Below, in pieces: positions 1 through 5,707 of a stretch of DNA of 6,244 nucleotides (the first letter of the stretch is position 1; the number at the start of each line of letters is the position of its first letter). The stretch comes from Bacteroidales bacterium (GTDB lineage Bacteria > Bacteroidota > Bacteroidia > Bacteroidales > JAOZTL01): positions 1 to 6,244 of the forward strand of contig JAOZTL010000200.1 in NCBI GenBank assembly GCA_029942205.1, given 5' to 3'. The position numbers and the translations under genes were made by a program. Below the pieces are notes generated by a model that was not told the DNA's origin, ran no database searches, and worked only from the letters and a program-made list of their open reading frames with translations.

Positions 1-240
1 TTGAAGGTTTTCGACCAAATTAAAGTATTCTGAATTCGAAATTTTATTAATAATTGCTTGAGTAACATTATCTTTTGAATGATCCAAAACGGCAATATCT
101 ACATTATTTATCTCATTAGTAACAACATAGCCAAAAAGTAAAATTTGAACTATTGGCATTCCAAATAAAATAAGCATGGAGCGTTTATCTCTAAAAATAT
201 GATAAAATTCTTTTCTTAAAAAGCCTAAAAAACGTTTCAT
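1..240 (-). CDS. ABC-2 type transporter permease, N-terminal part (runs off the left edge)
   Basis: This is the first 80 codons of an inner-membrane permease. The protein begins MKRFLGFLRKEFYHIFRDKR, a basic amphipathic stretch typical of the cytoplasmic connecting helix of ABC-2 permeases. A hydrophobic segment at about residues 21-40 follows (first membrane helix, ending LLFGYVV), then a hydrophilic part with NVDIAVLDHSKD (47-58), which matches the start of the large periplasmic domain of YbhS/YbhR-like permeases (ABC2_membrane_3 type). The start is fixed: the codon directly upstream of the ATG is a TAA stop in the same frame. The gene follows the second ATPase after a 56-base gap with no visible promoter, so it is probably co-transcribed. 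It should form the membrane path of the exporter with a second permease outside the window. The transported substrate cannot be read from this fragment. Confidence 0.88.
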   Translation of the reverse strand, partial: MKRFLGFLRKEFYHIFRDKRSMLILFGMPIVQILLFGYVVTNEINNVDIAVLDHSKDNVTQAIINKISNSEYFNLVENLQ

Positions 241-296
241 TTAGATTGAATTAATTGATTATAAGTATGAAAATAGCATGACATAAGTAAAGGTCT

Positions 297-1025
297 TTAT
301 CTTGCTAATTGAAGAAAAACGTCATCCATATTTGCAGCATGGTATATTTCTTTTAATCTTTTGGGAGTATCCAATGCCACAATTTTTCCATCTACCATAA
401 TTGAAACTCGATTGCAATATTCGGCTTCATCCATATAATGTGTCGTAACAAACACTGTAATCCCTTTATTAGCAGTGTCGTATATTAAATCCCAAAATTG
501 TCTTCGTGTAATCGGATCAACGCCACCTGTGGGTTCATCCAAAAAGACGATTTTAGGCTGATGAATAATTGCGATAGAAAGTGCAAGTTTTTGTTTCCAG
601 CCGAGTGGAATAGCTGAAATTAAGCTATCTCTAAAGTCCTGCATTTCCAATTGTTGAATTAAATTATCTGATTTTTCTCGAATCTCTTTATTCGTAAGTC
701 CATAAATACCAGCATAAAAGCGAATATTCTCGAAAACTGTTAAATCTTCATATAACGAGAATTTTTGACTCATATATCCAATATTCTTTTTAATTTGTTC
801 TGTTTGTTTGTATACATCAAAGCCTCCTACCTCGATGTCGCCACTCGTAGGTTTCGATAGACCACATAAAATTTTGATTGCTGTTGTTTTTCCTGCGCCG
901 TTTGCTCCAAGAAAACCAAATATTTCTCCTTTATATACGTCAAAATTCAAATTATCATTTGCGATAAAATCACCGAATTTTTTGACTAAATTCTTCACTG
1001 TTATTATTTTTTCTACTTCTTTCAT
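297..1025 (-). CDS. ABC transporter ATP-binding protein, like the C-terminal half of YbhF
   Basis: This 242-residue cytoplasmic ATPase should power the exporter together with the other ATPase of the cluster. Visible motifs are Walker A GANGAGKTT (40-48), Q-loop YMSQKFSLY with Q87, signature IPLGWKQ (139-145) in place of LSGGxxQ, Walker B IVFLDEP with D163 and catalytic E164, D-loop GVD (168-170) and H-switch TTHYMDEA with H196. The opening KKFGDF...GEIFGFLG and the PLG(W/F)KQ signature resemble the C-terminal domain of E. coli YbhF as I recall it. It ends soon after the core fold (DDVFLQLAR), so it lacks the longer C-terminal extension of its partner. Its ATG overlaps the TGA of the upstream acetyltransferase gene as ATGA, which suggests translational coupling. 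Catalytic residues are intact; only the signature, which serves the partner's ATP site, is degenerate. Confidence 0.95.
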   Translation of the reverse strand: MKEVEKIITVKNLVKKFGDFIANDNLNFDVYKGEIFGFLGANGAGKTTAIKILCGLSKPTSGDIEVGGFDVYKQTEQIKKNIGYMSQKFSLYEDLTVFENIRFYAGIYGLTNKEIREKSDNLIQQLEMQDFRDSLISAIPLGWKQKLALSIAIIHQPKIVFLDEPTGGVDPITRRQFWDLIYDTANKGITVFVTTHYMDEAEYCNRVSIMVDGKIVALDTPKRLKEIYHAANMDDVFLQLAR

Positions 1026-1552
1026 TCGCTTTTGTGAATTAAATAAAGCTTACCACTTAATTTTTGTTTATTTTTCTCGAATGCATTCAGTAAATCTCTA
1101 TCATAGAAAAAACCAACATTCTCAAGTAATTTCATTGAGTTTTGATTCCATTCAAATACTTTAGCCTCAATTGTTTCTAGTTCAAATTTATCGAAACCAT
1201 ACTTACAAAAAATAGGCAGAATGCGAGTCATTATTTTTTGATTTCGATACGCTTTTCCTATCCAATAACCAATTTCACCTTTTTTATGAAAAAAATCTTC
1301 GGGATTCAGAAAACTTATTCCTCCCACAAGCCTTCCATCATAGCGTATTGCCCAGTCTACCAGAAAATTATACTCTTTACGTTTTTCTTCAACGAGTTCA
1401 ATCCATGAAACAGCACTTTCGTAAGTATATGGAAATGGGATATTTAGTGTGTTTTTAATAATTTCTCTATCATTCATGAAAAAGACCAAATCACCAGCAT
1501 CGTTATACTTGATTTGCGATAATTTTATTTTATCACTAATTTTGATTTCCAT
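1022..1552 (-). CDS. GNAT-family (RimJ/RimL-like) acetyltransferase-like protein with altered acetyl-CoA loop
   Basis: The 176-residue protein has the layout of the Acetyltransf_3 branch of the GNAT fold: an N-terminal receptor part (MNDREIIKNTLNIPFPY, 26-42), WAIRYDGRLVGGISF (67-81, strands of the fold), EIGYWIGKAY (93-102) and the C-terminal NQNSMKLLENVGF (136-148), matching the usual NxxSxxxxExxGF. GNAT enzymes normally move an acetyl group from acetyl-CoA to an amine. The pyrophosphate loop, usually (W/R)GxG after this EIGYWIG strand, reads RNQK (103-106), so both glycines are missing; activity is therefore uncertain. It lies 5 bases after one ATPase gene and overlaps the next by 4 bases, inside an exporter operon where such a gene is not an expected part. 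It might modify a substrate of the pump or a pump protein, but no target can be named. It could also be an inserted passenger gene. Confidence 0.85.
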   Translation of the reverse strand: MEIKISDKIKLSQIKYNDAGDLVFFMNDREIIKNTLNIPFPYTYESAVSWIELVEEKRKEYNFLVDWAIRYDGRLVGGISFLNPEDFFHKKGEIGYWIGKAYRNQKIMTRILPIFCKYGFDKFELETIEAKVFEWNQNSMKLLENVGFFYDRDLLNAFEKNKQKLSGKLYLIHKSE

Positions 1553-1557
1553 GATTT

Positions 1558-2466
1558 TTACATCAGATCCATAAAAACGTCTTCAATAGTCGGTTTTATT
1601 TGTTCAATTTCTATACTTGTATGTCCCGCTTTCACTAAATACTCTTTTAGTTTAATGGTTTCATACGAACTTTTTTTATCAATATAATGAACATATTGTC
1701 CAAATAAATAAGCAGAATAGGTATCTTCATATTTCCGTAAATCTTGTATCAAATTATAGCTGCTTTCTGCTTGAATATTGAATATCTTTTTATTGAATTC
1801 ATCAATAATAGTTTTAGGTTTATCTATTTGCAAAATCTGTCCTTTTTGTATCAATGCCACTCGATCGCAGAGGCTAGCTTCATCCATGTAAGGTGTTGCT
1901 ACAAGAATTGTTATTCCTTTATTTTTTAATTCTTTGAGCATGATCCAAAACTCTTTTCTCGACACCGCATCAACGCCTGTTGTTGGTTCATCTAAAATCA
2001 ATACATCAGGTTTATGAATCAGAGCACACGATAGCGCAAGTTTTTGTTTCATTCCACCTGATAAATCACCTGTTTTCCTTTTCTTAAAAGGTTCTATTTG
2101 TACATAAATATCTCGAATTAAATCATAATTCTCTTTAATCGTTGTTCCGAATACGGTGGCAAAAAATTGTAAATTTTCTTCTACTGTAAGATCTTGATAT
2201 AGTGAAAATCGACCAGGCATATAGCCAACCATGCTTCTTATTTTCTTATAATCTTTTATCACATCTATACCTTCCATACTTGCCGAACCATTATCTGGCA
2301 ATAACAAGCTAGTAAGTATTCTGAAAAGAGTCGTTTTACCGGCGCCATTGGGACCTATGAGACCAAATAGTTCATTTTTAGCTACATCAAAACTGATATT
2401 TTTGAGAGCTAAAATGTCGTCATAGCGTTTATTTATTCCTTCTATTCGTATCGAACTATTCATCAT
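1558..2466 (-). CDS. ABC transporter ATP-binding protein, like the N-terminal half of YbhF
   Basis: This 302-residue cytoplasmic ATPase has Walker A GPNGAGKTT (38-46), signature LSGGMKQ (135-141), Walker B VLILDEP with D159 and E160, and D-loop GVD (164-166). Two normally conserved residues are changed: the Q-loop reads YMPGRFSLY with Gly85 where Gln is usual, and the H-switch reads ATPYMDEA with Pro192 where His is usual. After the core comes an extension of about 80 residues (roughly 222-302) ending TIEDVFMDLM, as in drug-export ATPases with a small C-terminal domain. It resembles the first half of YbhF and probably pairs with the ATPase at 297-1025. Its start overlaps the end of the adaptor gene; there are two tandem ATGs (2466 and 2463), so the overlap is 11 or 8 bases and the exact start is undecided. 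Translation is probably coupled to the adaptor. Confidence 0.94.
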   Translation of the reverse strand: MMNSSIRIEGINKRYDDILALKNISFDVAKNELFGLIGPNGAGKTTLFRILTSLLLPDNGSASMEGIDVIKDYKKIRSMVGYMPGRFSLYQDLTVEENLQFFATVFGTTIKENYDLIRDIYVQIEPFKKRKTGDLSGGMKQKLALSCALIHKPDVLILDEPTTGVDAVSRKEFWIMLKELKNKGITILVATPYMDEASLCDRVALIQKGQILQIDKPKTIIDEFNKKIFNIQAESSYNLIQDLRKYEDTYSAYLFGQYVHYIDKKSSYETIKLKEYLVKAGHTSIEIEQIKPTIEDVFMDLM

Positions 2467-3361
2467 TTTCTGTTTTTGCGAAACGAATTTCTCCAGGCAT
2501 CCCTATTTTTATATGCCCTTCAGTGTTATTTACCTGAATTTTAACTGCATACACCAGATTTACTCGCTCTTCTTTTGTTTGAATCGTTTTTGGAGTAAAT
2601 TCTGAGTTACTCGAAATCCACATAACTGTTCCTTCTATTTCTCTATTGGTGTCTTTATTTTCATCCATCAAGACGACCACTTTTTGCCCTAGAAGTATAT
2701 GAGGTAATTGATCTCCAGATACATAAACACGGAGAGTCATTTTTGATAAATTCGCTATTTTATATAATGGTTTCCCAACGGCTGTCATTTCTAGCGGTTC
2801 TGCATACTTGCTCATCACCATGCCAGTTAGCGGATTTATTATTCTGCACCTAGCTATTAATTCATTTAATTCGTCTACTTGTTTTGTAATAATGTTTAAT
2901 TTACTCAAAACAGTACTATTCTTTGTTCTTATCGATTCTATCTGTCTGTCTATCACACGAATCTGTCCATTCAAGTCATCCAATTGTTTTTGAGAAGCAG
3001 CTTCGTCTTTTAGTAGATTTTCTAGTCGTTTTTTCTCAATGTTCAAATTTTTTTTCTGTTCATCAAGTACTGCTATTTGAGATAAAATATCAGAAGTAGC
3101 AGTCTGTATGTCTTGTTTTTGAGCATCTAATTGAGCCATCTTTAGATACAAAAGTGTAGAGTCTATTTGTCCAATTAATGTGTTTTTTTCTATTTTTTGA
3201 CCTTCTTCTATATCAAAAGACAGAATTTTACCTGATGCTTCGGCCGAAATTATTGTTTCTACTGCCTCAAAATTACCATAAGCATCAGATTCCGTGTCTG
3301 AATTACTGCAAGCAAATAAATTCAATAAAAAGAAAATAAATATACTGTTTTTTGTCTTCAT
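2456..3361 (-). CDS. HlyD/YbhG-family periplasmic adaptor lipoprotein of a tripartite ABC exporter
   Basis: The membrane fusion protein bridges inner-membrane transporter and outer-membrane channel. With the start chosen here it has 301 residues and a lipoprotein signal (MKTKNSIFIFFLLNLFAC, lipid-bearing Cys18). An ATG 12 codons upstream (3397) would put a polar stretch before the signal, so I prefer 3361. Then come a first lipoyl half-motif (ISAEASGKILSFDIEEGQKI, 38-57), a long coiled-coil hairpin (about 72-168), the second lipoyl half (RCRIINPLTGMVMSKYAEPL, 171-190), beta-barrel and membrane-proximal parts, including KEERVNLVYAVKI (263-275) as in YbhG relatives. In the hairpin, R112-xxx-L116-xxxxxx-S123 fits the RLS motif that adaptors such as MacA use to dock on TolC. 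Its partner TolC is encoded just upstream, 85 bases away. The 3' end overlaps the ATPase gene. Confidence 0.93.
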   Translation of the reverse strand: MKTKNSIFIFFLLNLFACSNSDTESDAYGNFEAVETIISAEASGKILSFDIEEGQKIEKNTLIGQIDSTLLYLKMAQLDAQKQDIQTATSDILSQIAVLDEQKKNLNIEKKRLENLLKDEAASQKQLDDLNGQIRVIDRQIESIRTKNSTVLSKLNIITKQVDELNELIARCRIINPLTGMVMSKYAEPLEMTAVGKPLYKIANLSKMTLRVYVSGDQLPHILLGQKVVVLMDENKDTNREIEGTVMWISSNSEFTPKTIQTKEERVNLVYAVKIQVNNTEGHIKIGMPGEIRFAKTENDE

Positions 3362-3428
3362 CTGTATTTTTTTTATAAAATAATTATTAAGTTTCAATTG
3401 TGGAATTTACCGAATTGCGTAAGCAACG

Positions 3429-3452
3429 TCAAATAGGTCGAAGACCTTATTT
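3429..3452. repeat. 24-base hairpin repeat, copy 1, at the stop codon of the tolC-like gene
   Basis: On the minus strand the sequence reads AAATAAGGTC, TTC, GACCTATTTGA. It differs from the copy at 4831-4854 by one base (the third loop base) over 24. GGTC pairs with GACC around a three-base loop, and the stem extends through A/T pairs with one bulged A, giving about 9 pairs. The TAA stop of the channel gene lies in the left arm. There is no proper U-tract after the right arm, only UAUUUGA, so a strong intrinsic terminator is not supported. It may act as a weak attenuator, a 3' end stabiliser or simply be a dispersed repeat. Confidence 0.7.
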
Positions 3453-4700
3453 TCCTAAAATAAGATTTAGCATTGATTTTGCTTGTAATAATTGCACTTC
3501 ATGTAATTTTTTCATTATTTTAGCTTCTAATTCTTTATTTAATTCATTAATGTATTCTGTCATGGTAATTGTACCATTATCTAATTTAGACGAACTTACA
3601 CGGGTGATATTCATGCGTAATTTTATGATTTCTGTGTCTTTAGCTAATAATAATTCTAATTTTTTGATTTGTTCCTCTGTTTTTTTATACTGAACATCTA
3701 TATTTTTATCAAAACTTTCTTTGGAAACATCAACCATCGATTGTCTAACTTTCATGATTTGATTTTCATTACTTGTTTTTTTCCAATCCCAAAAATTCCA
3801 TCGAAAACTGAGTCCAACCAGATAATAAAACTCGCCTTCATCGCTGAACATATTCAATGCAGGATTTCCATATCCAGCCTGACCAAAAGCATATAATATT
3901 GGCCAATTTTTCAAGCTATTCAGAGACAAAGCCGATTCTAATTTCTTTTTTTGCAAATCAAATAAAGCATATTCTGGTCTGTTTCCTTCTTGGATAACCC
4001 ATTCAAATGGATCAAATTGTGTTTTTTTAGAAATTTCGGTACAGGTTAATATTTCCATTAATCGAATTGATGCTATTTTACCTGTTTGATTTTCAATTAG
4101 TTGCTGCTCTATTTTTAAAATTTCTGCATCAATCTGATCTAAATTTGAGGGAGTCAGTACGCCATTTTTTACCGCAGATGCAACAGCTTTTCTTTTCGAT
4201 ATAAGTGTTGCTTTTATATTTTCTAATAATTCATTATTTTCTTGAAAGAAAATTATAAGGAAGAAATTATGATTTACTTGCTCTTTTATTCGATATAAAT
4301 CAACTTGAGTCTGTTTTGTGTCAATATTCGTTGAGTTTTTTTGCAATGAGATTTGTTTTTTACTTACTCCTGCGTCATAAATAACTTGTTGTGCCTCAAT
4401 ATATACTTTATACTGGAAATTTGAGGGACTAGGTATTTCAATAGCAACAGGAATATCTACATGCGTTACATCCGAATAATACATAAAATCGCCTCGTAAG
4501 CTTAGTTTTGGTAAATATATTTTTTTAATATTATTTACAGCAAGTTCGTTAGCTTCGGCTTGAAGTACTTGTTGTTTGGCTAATGGATAATTCTGATACA
4601 TACTTTTGTAGCAACTATCTAAAGTTAGGACAATTGTGTCTTGCGCAAATATTTGGCTGCCCATCAAAAATGTAAGAATGAAAATTTGTATATTCTTCAT
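3447..4700 (-). CDS. TolC-family outer-membrane efflux channel
   Basis: This 417-residue protein should form the trimeric outer-membrane duct of the pump. It has a cleavable signal peptide (MKNIQIFILTFLMGSQIFAQ, cut probably close to residue 20) and two outer-membrane efflux protein repeats. The first includes YLPKLSLRGDFMYYSDV (62-78, strand region) and the helix start NGVLTPSNLDQIDAEILKIE (179-198). The second has the strand GLSFRWNFWDW (296-306) and the equivalent helix start NGTITMTEYINELNKELEAK (375-394). An in-frame ATG 12 codons upstream (4736) would precede the signal with a non-hydrophobic stretch, so 4700 is preferred. Length is slightly below the common 420-480 of the family. The gene lies 148 bases after tetR with no convincing own promoter, so it is probably read through from the tetR promoter. 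A hairpin repeat covers its stop. Confidence 0.93.
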   Translation of the reverse strand: MKNIQIFILTFLMGSQIFAQDTIVLTLDSCYKSMYQNYPLAKQQVLQAEANELAVNNIKKIYLPKLSLRGDFMYYSDVTHVDIPVAIEIPSPSNFQYKVYIEAQQVIYDAGVSKKQISLQKNSTNIDTKQTQVDLYRIKEQVNHNFFLIIFFQENNELLENIKATLISKRKAVASAVKNGVLTPSNLDQIDAEILKIEQQLIENQTGKIASIRLMEILTCTEISKKTQFDPFEWVIQEGNRPEYALFDLQKKKLESALSLNSLKNWPILYAFGQAGYGNPALNMFSDEGEFYYLVGLSFRWNFWDWKKTSNENQIMKVRQSMVDVSKESFDKNIDVQYKKTEEQIKKLELLLAKDTEIIKLRMNITRVSSSKLDNGTITMTEYINELNKELEAKIMKKLHEVQLLQAKSMLNLILGK

Positions 4701-4830
4701 GTGTTTAAATATTGTAAATTGTTGAAATTCAATCATTCCATTGTGTGGAGCGATTAAGTATTCTTAAGGATTGTGATGAAATAAATTGACAGTTTTAAAT
4801 GAAGTTATTTCTGAACAATCTCTTAGTGTA

Positions 4831-4854
4831 TCAAATAGGTCAAAGACCTTATTT
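4831..4854. repeat. 24-base hairpin repeat, copy 2, at the stop codon of the tetR-like gene
   Basis: On the minus strand this reads AAATAAGGTC, TTT, GACCTATTTGA and is 23/24 identical to the copy at 3429-3452, in the same orientation and at the same place relative to the gene end: the final AAA TAA of the tetR-like gene forms the outer left arm. The base change between copies lies in the loop, so the stem is kept. Beyond the 24 bases the flanks do not match, which argues against a larger duplication. Function unknown; weak termination between regulator and pump genes is possible and would give different expression levels. Confidence 0.7.
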
Positions 4855-5466
4855 GTCTGGAAGTAACGATTTTATAATTAATTTAGGTAATTCTTTTTTT
4901 CGTTGTTCTAATAATAAGGTGAATTTTTCTTCAGAAAAACCGCTTACTAGTTTTAGCATTGGTGCTGATAAAAAAGGGAATATACTTAAAGACAGCATAT
5001 TTATCAATAAGTTTATTTCATTTACATCTTCTCGTATTAAACCTTGTGCTATTCCTTCTTTTATTTTTACTTTAAGTAAAGCTACTGGTGAATTTTCTGC
5101 AAAATCGCCGAGCATTTTTTTGTAAATTTTTTCTGGATTATTATTTAGCTCTGATATTATAAAGATTGGAATATTTTTATTTTTTTGTAATAAACTAATA
5201 TGATTATCAAAAAAAACTTCAATGACTTTAAATAAATTGCTATCCGAAACTAAAATTTTATTGAAATCAGGAAAAAATTCATTCGTTAATTCTGTGAAAA
5301 TATGATCGTAGAGTTTTTCTTTACTTCTAAAATAGTAATGTAGGAGTGATTTATTAATGCCTGCTTTGTCTGCAATTTCTTGCATTCGTGCACCGCTGTA
5401 ACCTTTTTTTGAGAAAACAAATTTGGCTGCTTCAAGTATTTTTTTTTCAGGACTATCTTCTTTCAT
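4849..5466 (-). CDS. TetR-family transcriptional regulator of the efflux operon
   Basis: The 205-residue protein fits the usual TetR length. An N-terminal helix (KKILEAAKFVFSKKGYSGAR, 8-27) leads into the helix-turn-helix MQEIADKAGINKSLLHYYF (28-46), followed by the typical RSKEKLYDHIF (47-57). The rest is an alpha-helical ligand-binding and dimerisation domain, which is not conserved enough to name the ligand. It is first in the transcription unit with the pump, like CecR (YbiH) with YbhGFSR in E. coli, so it most likely represses its own operon and is released by a pump substrate. The palindrome at 5507-5524 is the best candidate operator. The start is the only ATG before the HTH. The divergent acyltransferase gene could also be under its control, but nothing shows this. 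Confidence 0.93.
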   Translation of the reverse strand: MKEDSPEKKILEAAKFVFSKKGYSGARMQEIADKAGINKSLLHYYFRSKEKLYDHIFTELTNEFFPDFNKILVSDSNLFKVIEVFFDNHISLLQKNKNIPIFIISELNNNPEKIYKKMLGDFAENSPVALLKVKIKEGIAQGLIREDVNEINLLINMLSLSIFPFLSAPMLKLVSGFSEEKFTLLLEQRKKELPKLIIKSLLPDK

Positions 5467-5470
5467 TATT

Positions 5471-5510
5471 AATTAAATAGTTTGTTTATTTTATTTAATT
5501 TAATAGTTTG
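5471..5510. repeat. 14-base imperfect direct repeat in the tetR leader
   Basis: AATTAAATAGTTTG (5471-5484) and AATTTAATAGTTTG (5497-5510) are identical at 13 of 14 positions and start 26 bases apart. They lie between the tetR start codon and the predicted transcription start, and the second one runs into the palindrome at 5507-5524. They could be additional regulator contacts or reflect local AT-rich duplication. Confidence 0.5.
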
Positions 5511-5524
5511 ATCTTTTGGTCAAA
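5507..5524. promoter_or_regulatory. Candidate TetR operator (palindrome overlapping the -7 element)
   Basis: TTTGATC, TTTT, GGTCAAA forms an inverted repeat with 6 of 7 arm positions matching as DNA. It overlaps the last four bases of the minus-strand -7 element and covers the expected transcription start, the position where a bound TetR dimer would block initiation. The size, about 18 bases, is in the range of TetR-family operators. The assignment is inferred from position and symmetry only. Confidence 0.55.
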
Positions 5525-5551
5525 ATTAAAACTTATTTTCTTTATAACAAA
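5521..5551 (-). promoter_or_regulatory. Bacteroidota-type promoter for the tetR-efflux operon
   Basis: On the minus strand TTTG (5551-5548), 19 bases, then TAATTTTG (5528-5521) match the known Bacteroidota consensus TTTG / TAnnTTTG exactly, with a spacer inside the usual range. A run of nine A on the minus strand (5564-5572) lies a little upstream. Transcription should start near 5514, giving a leader of roughly 48 bases before the tetR ATG. Confidence 0.75.
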
Positions 5552-5661
5552 GAAAAAACATCCTTTTTTTTTAATTAAAATGTAAATTTCAGAATATGAG
5601 TGTATTAAGTAGAAAAAAATAATTGTCTAAAAAAATGTAAAAATCAGTTTTTTTATAGATA

Positions 5662-5691
5662 TTTGCATACAAACTAAAGAATTGTATTTTG
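5662..5691 (+). promoter_or_regulatory. Candidate promoter for the acyltransferase gene
   Basis: TTTG (5662-5665) is followed after 19 bases by TATTTTG (5685-5691), one base shorter than the TAnnTTTG consensus. The expected start would leave a leader of only about 10 bases before the ATG at 5708. The rest of 5529-5661 is very AT-rich with A and T tracts and shows no gene and no better promoter on the plus strand. Confidence 0.4.
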
Positions 5692-5707
5692 ATTAAAATT
5701 ATCGTGT

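Noticed and set aside
286..300. TAAAGGTCTTTA over the stop codon of the second ATPase, resembling half of the 24-base hairpin repeat
   Set aside because: Only about 10 bases match, the second arm is missing and the orientation is reversed. In such AT-rich DNA this may be chance, so it is not counted as a third copy.
808..1164. Plus-strand open frame of 118 codons
   Set aside because: It lies antisense to the second ATPase and the GNAT gene, both with clear family motifs; its translation shows no recognisable domain. Similar plus-strand frames at 3400-3693 and 4799-5125 are rejected for the same reason.
3362..3397. Longer N-terminus for the adaptor (ATG at 3397) and, likewise, for the channel (ATG at 4736)
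   Set aside because: Both extensions happen to be exactly 12 codons and would put polar residues before good signal peptides. The equal length is most likely coincidence.
3415..3426. Small hairpin TTGC-GTAA-GCAA before the adaptor gene
   Set aside because: A 4-pair stem is too short to support a function, although its loop on the plus strand fits GNRA.
3425..3452. Intrinsic terminator after the tolC-like gene
   Set aside because: The hairpin has only four G/C pairs and no following U-tract. The downstream adaptor lacks a convincing promoter and belongs functionally to the same unit, so full termination is unlikely.
4754..4767. Inverted repeat TTAAG-TATT-CTTAA between tetR and tolC as a second operator
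   Set aside because: Arms are only 5 bases, mostly A/T, and unrelated to the palindrome at 5507-5524; no consensus promoter lies next to it.
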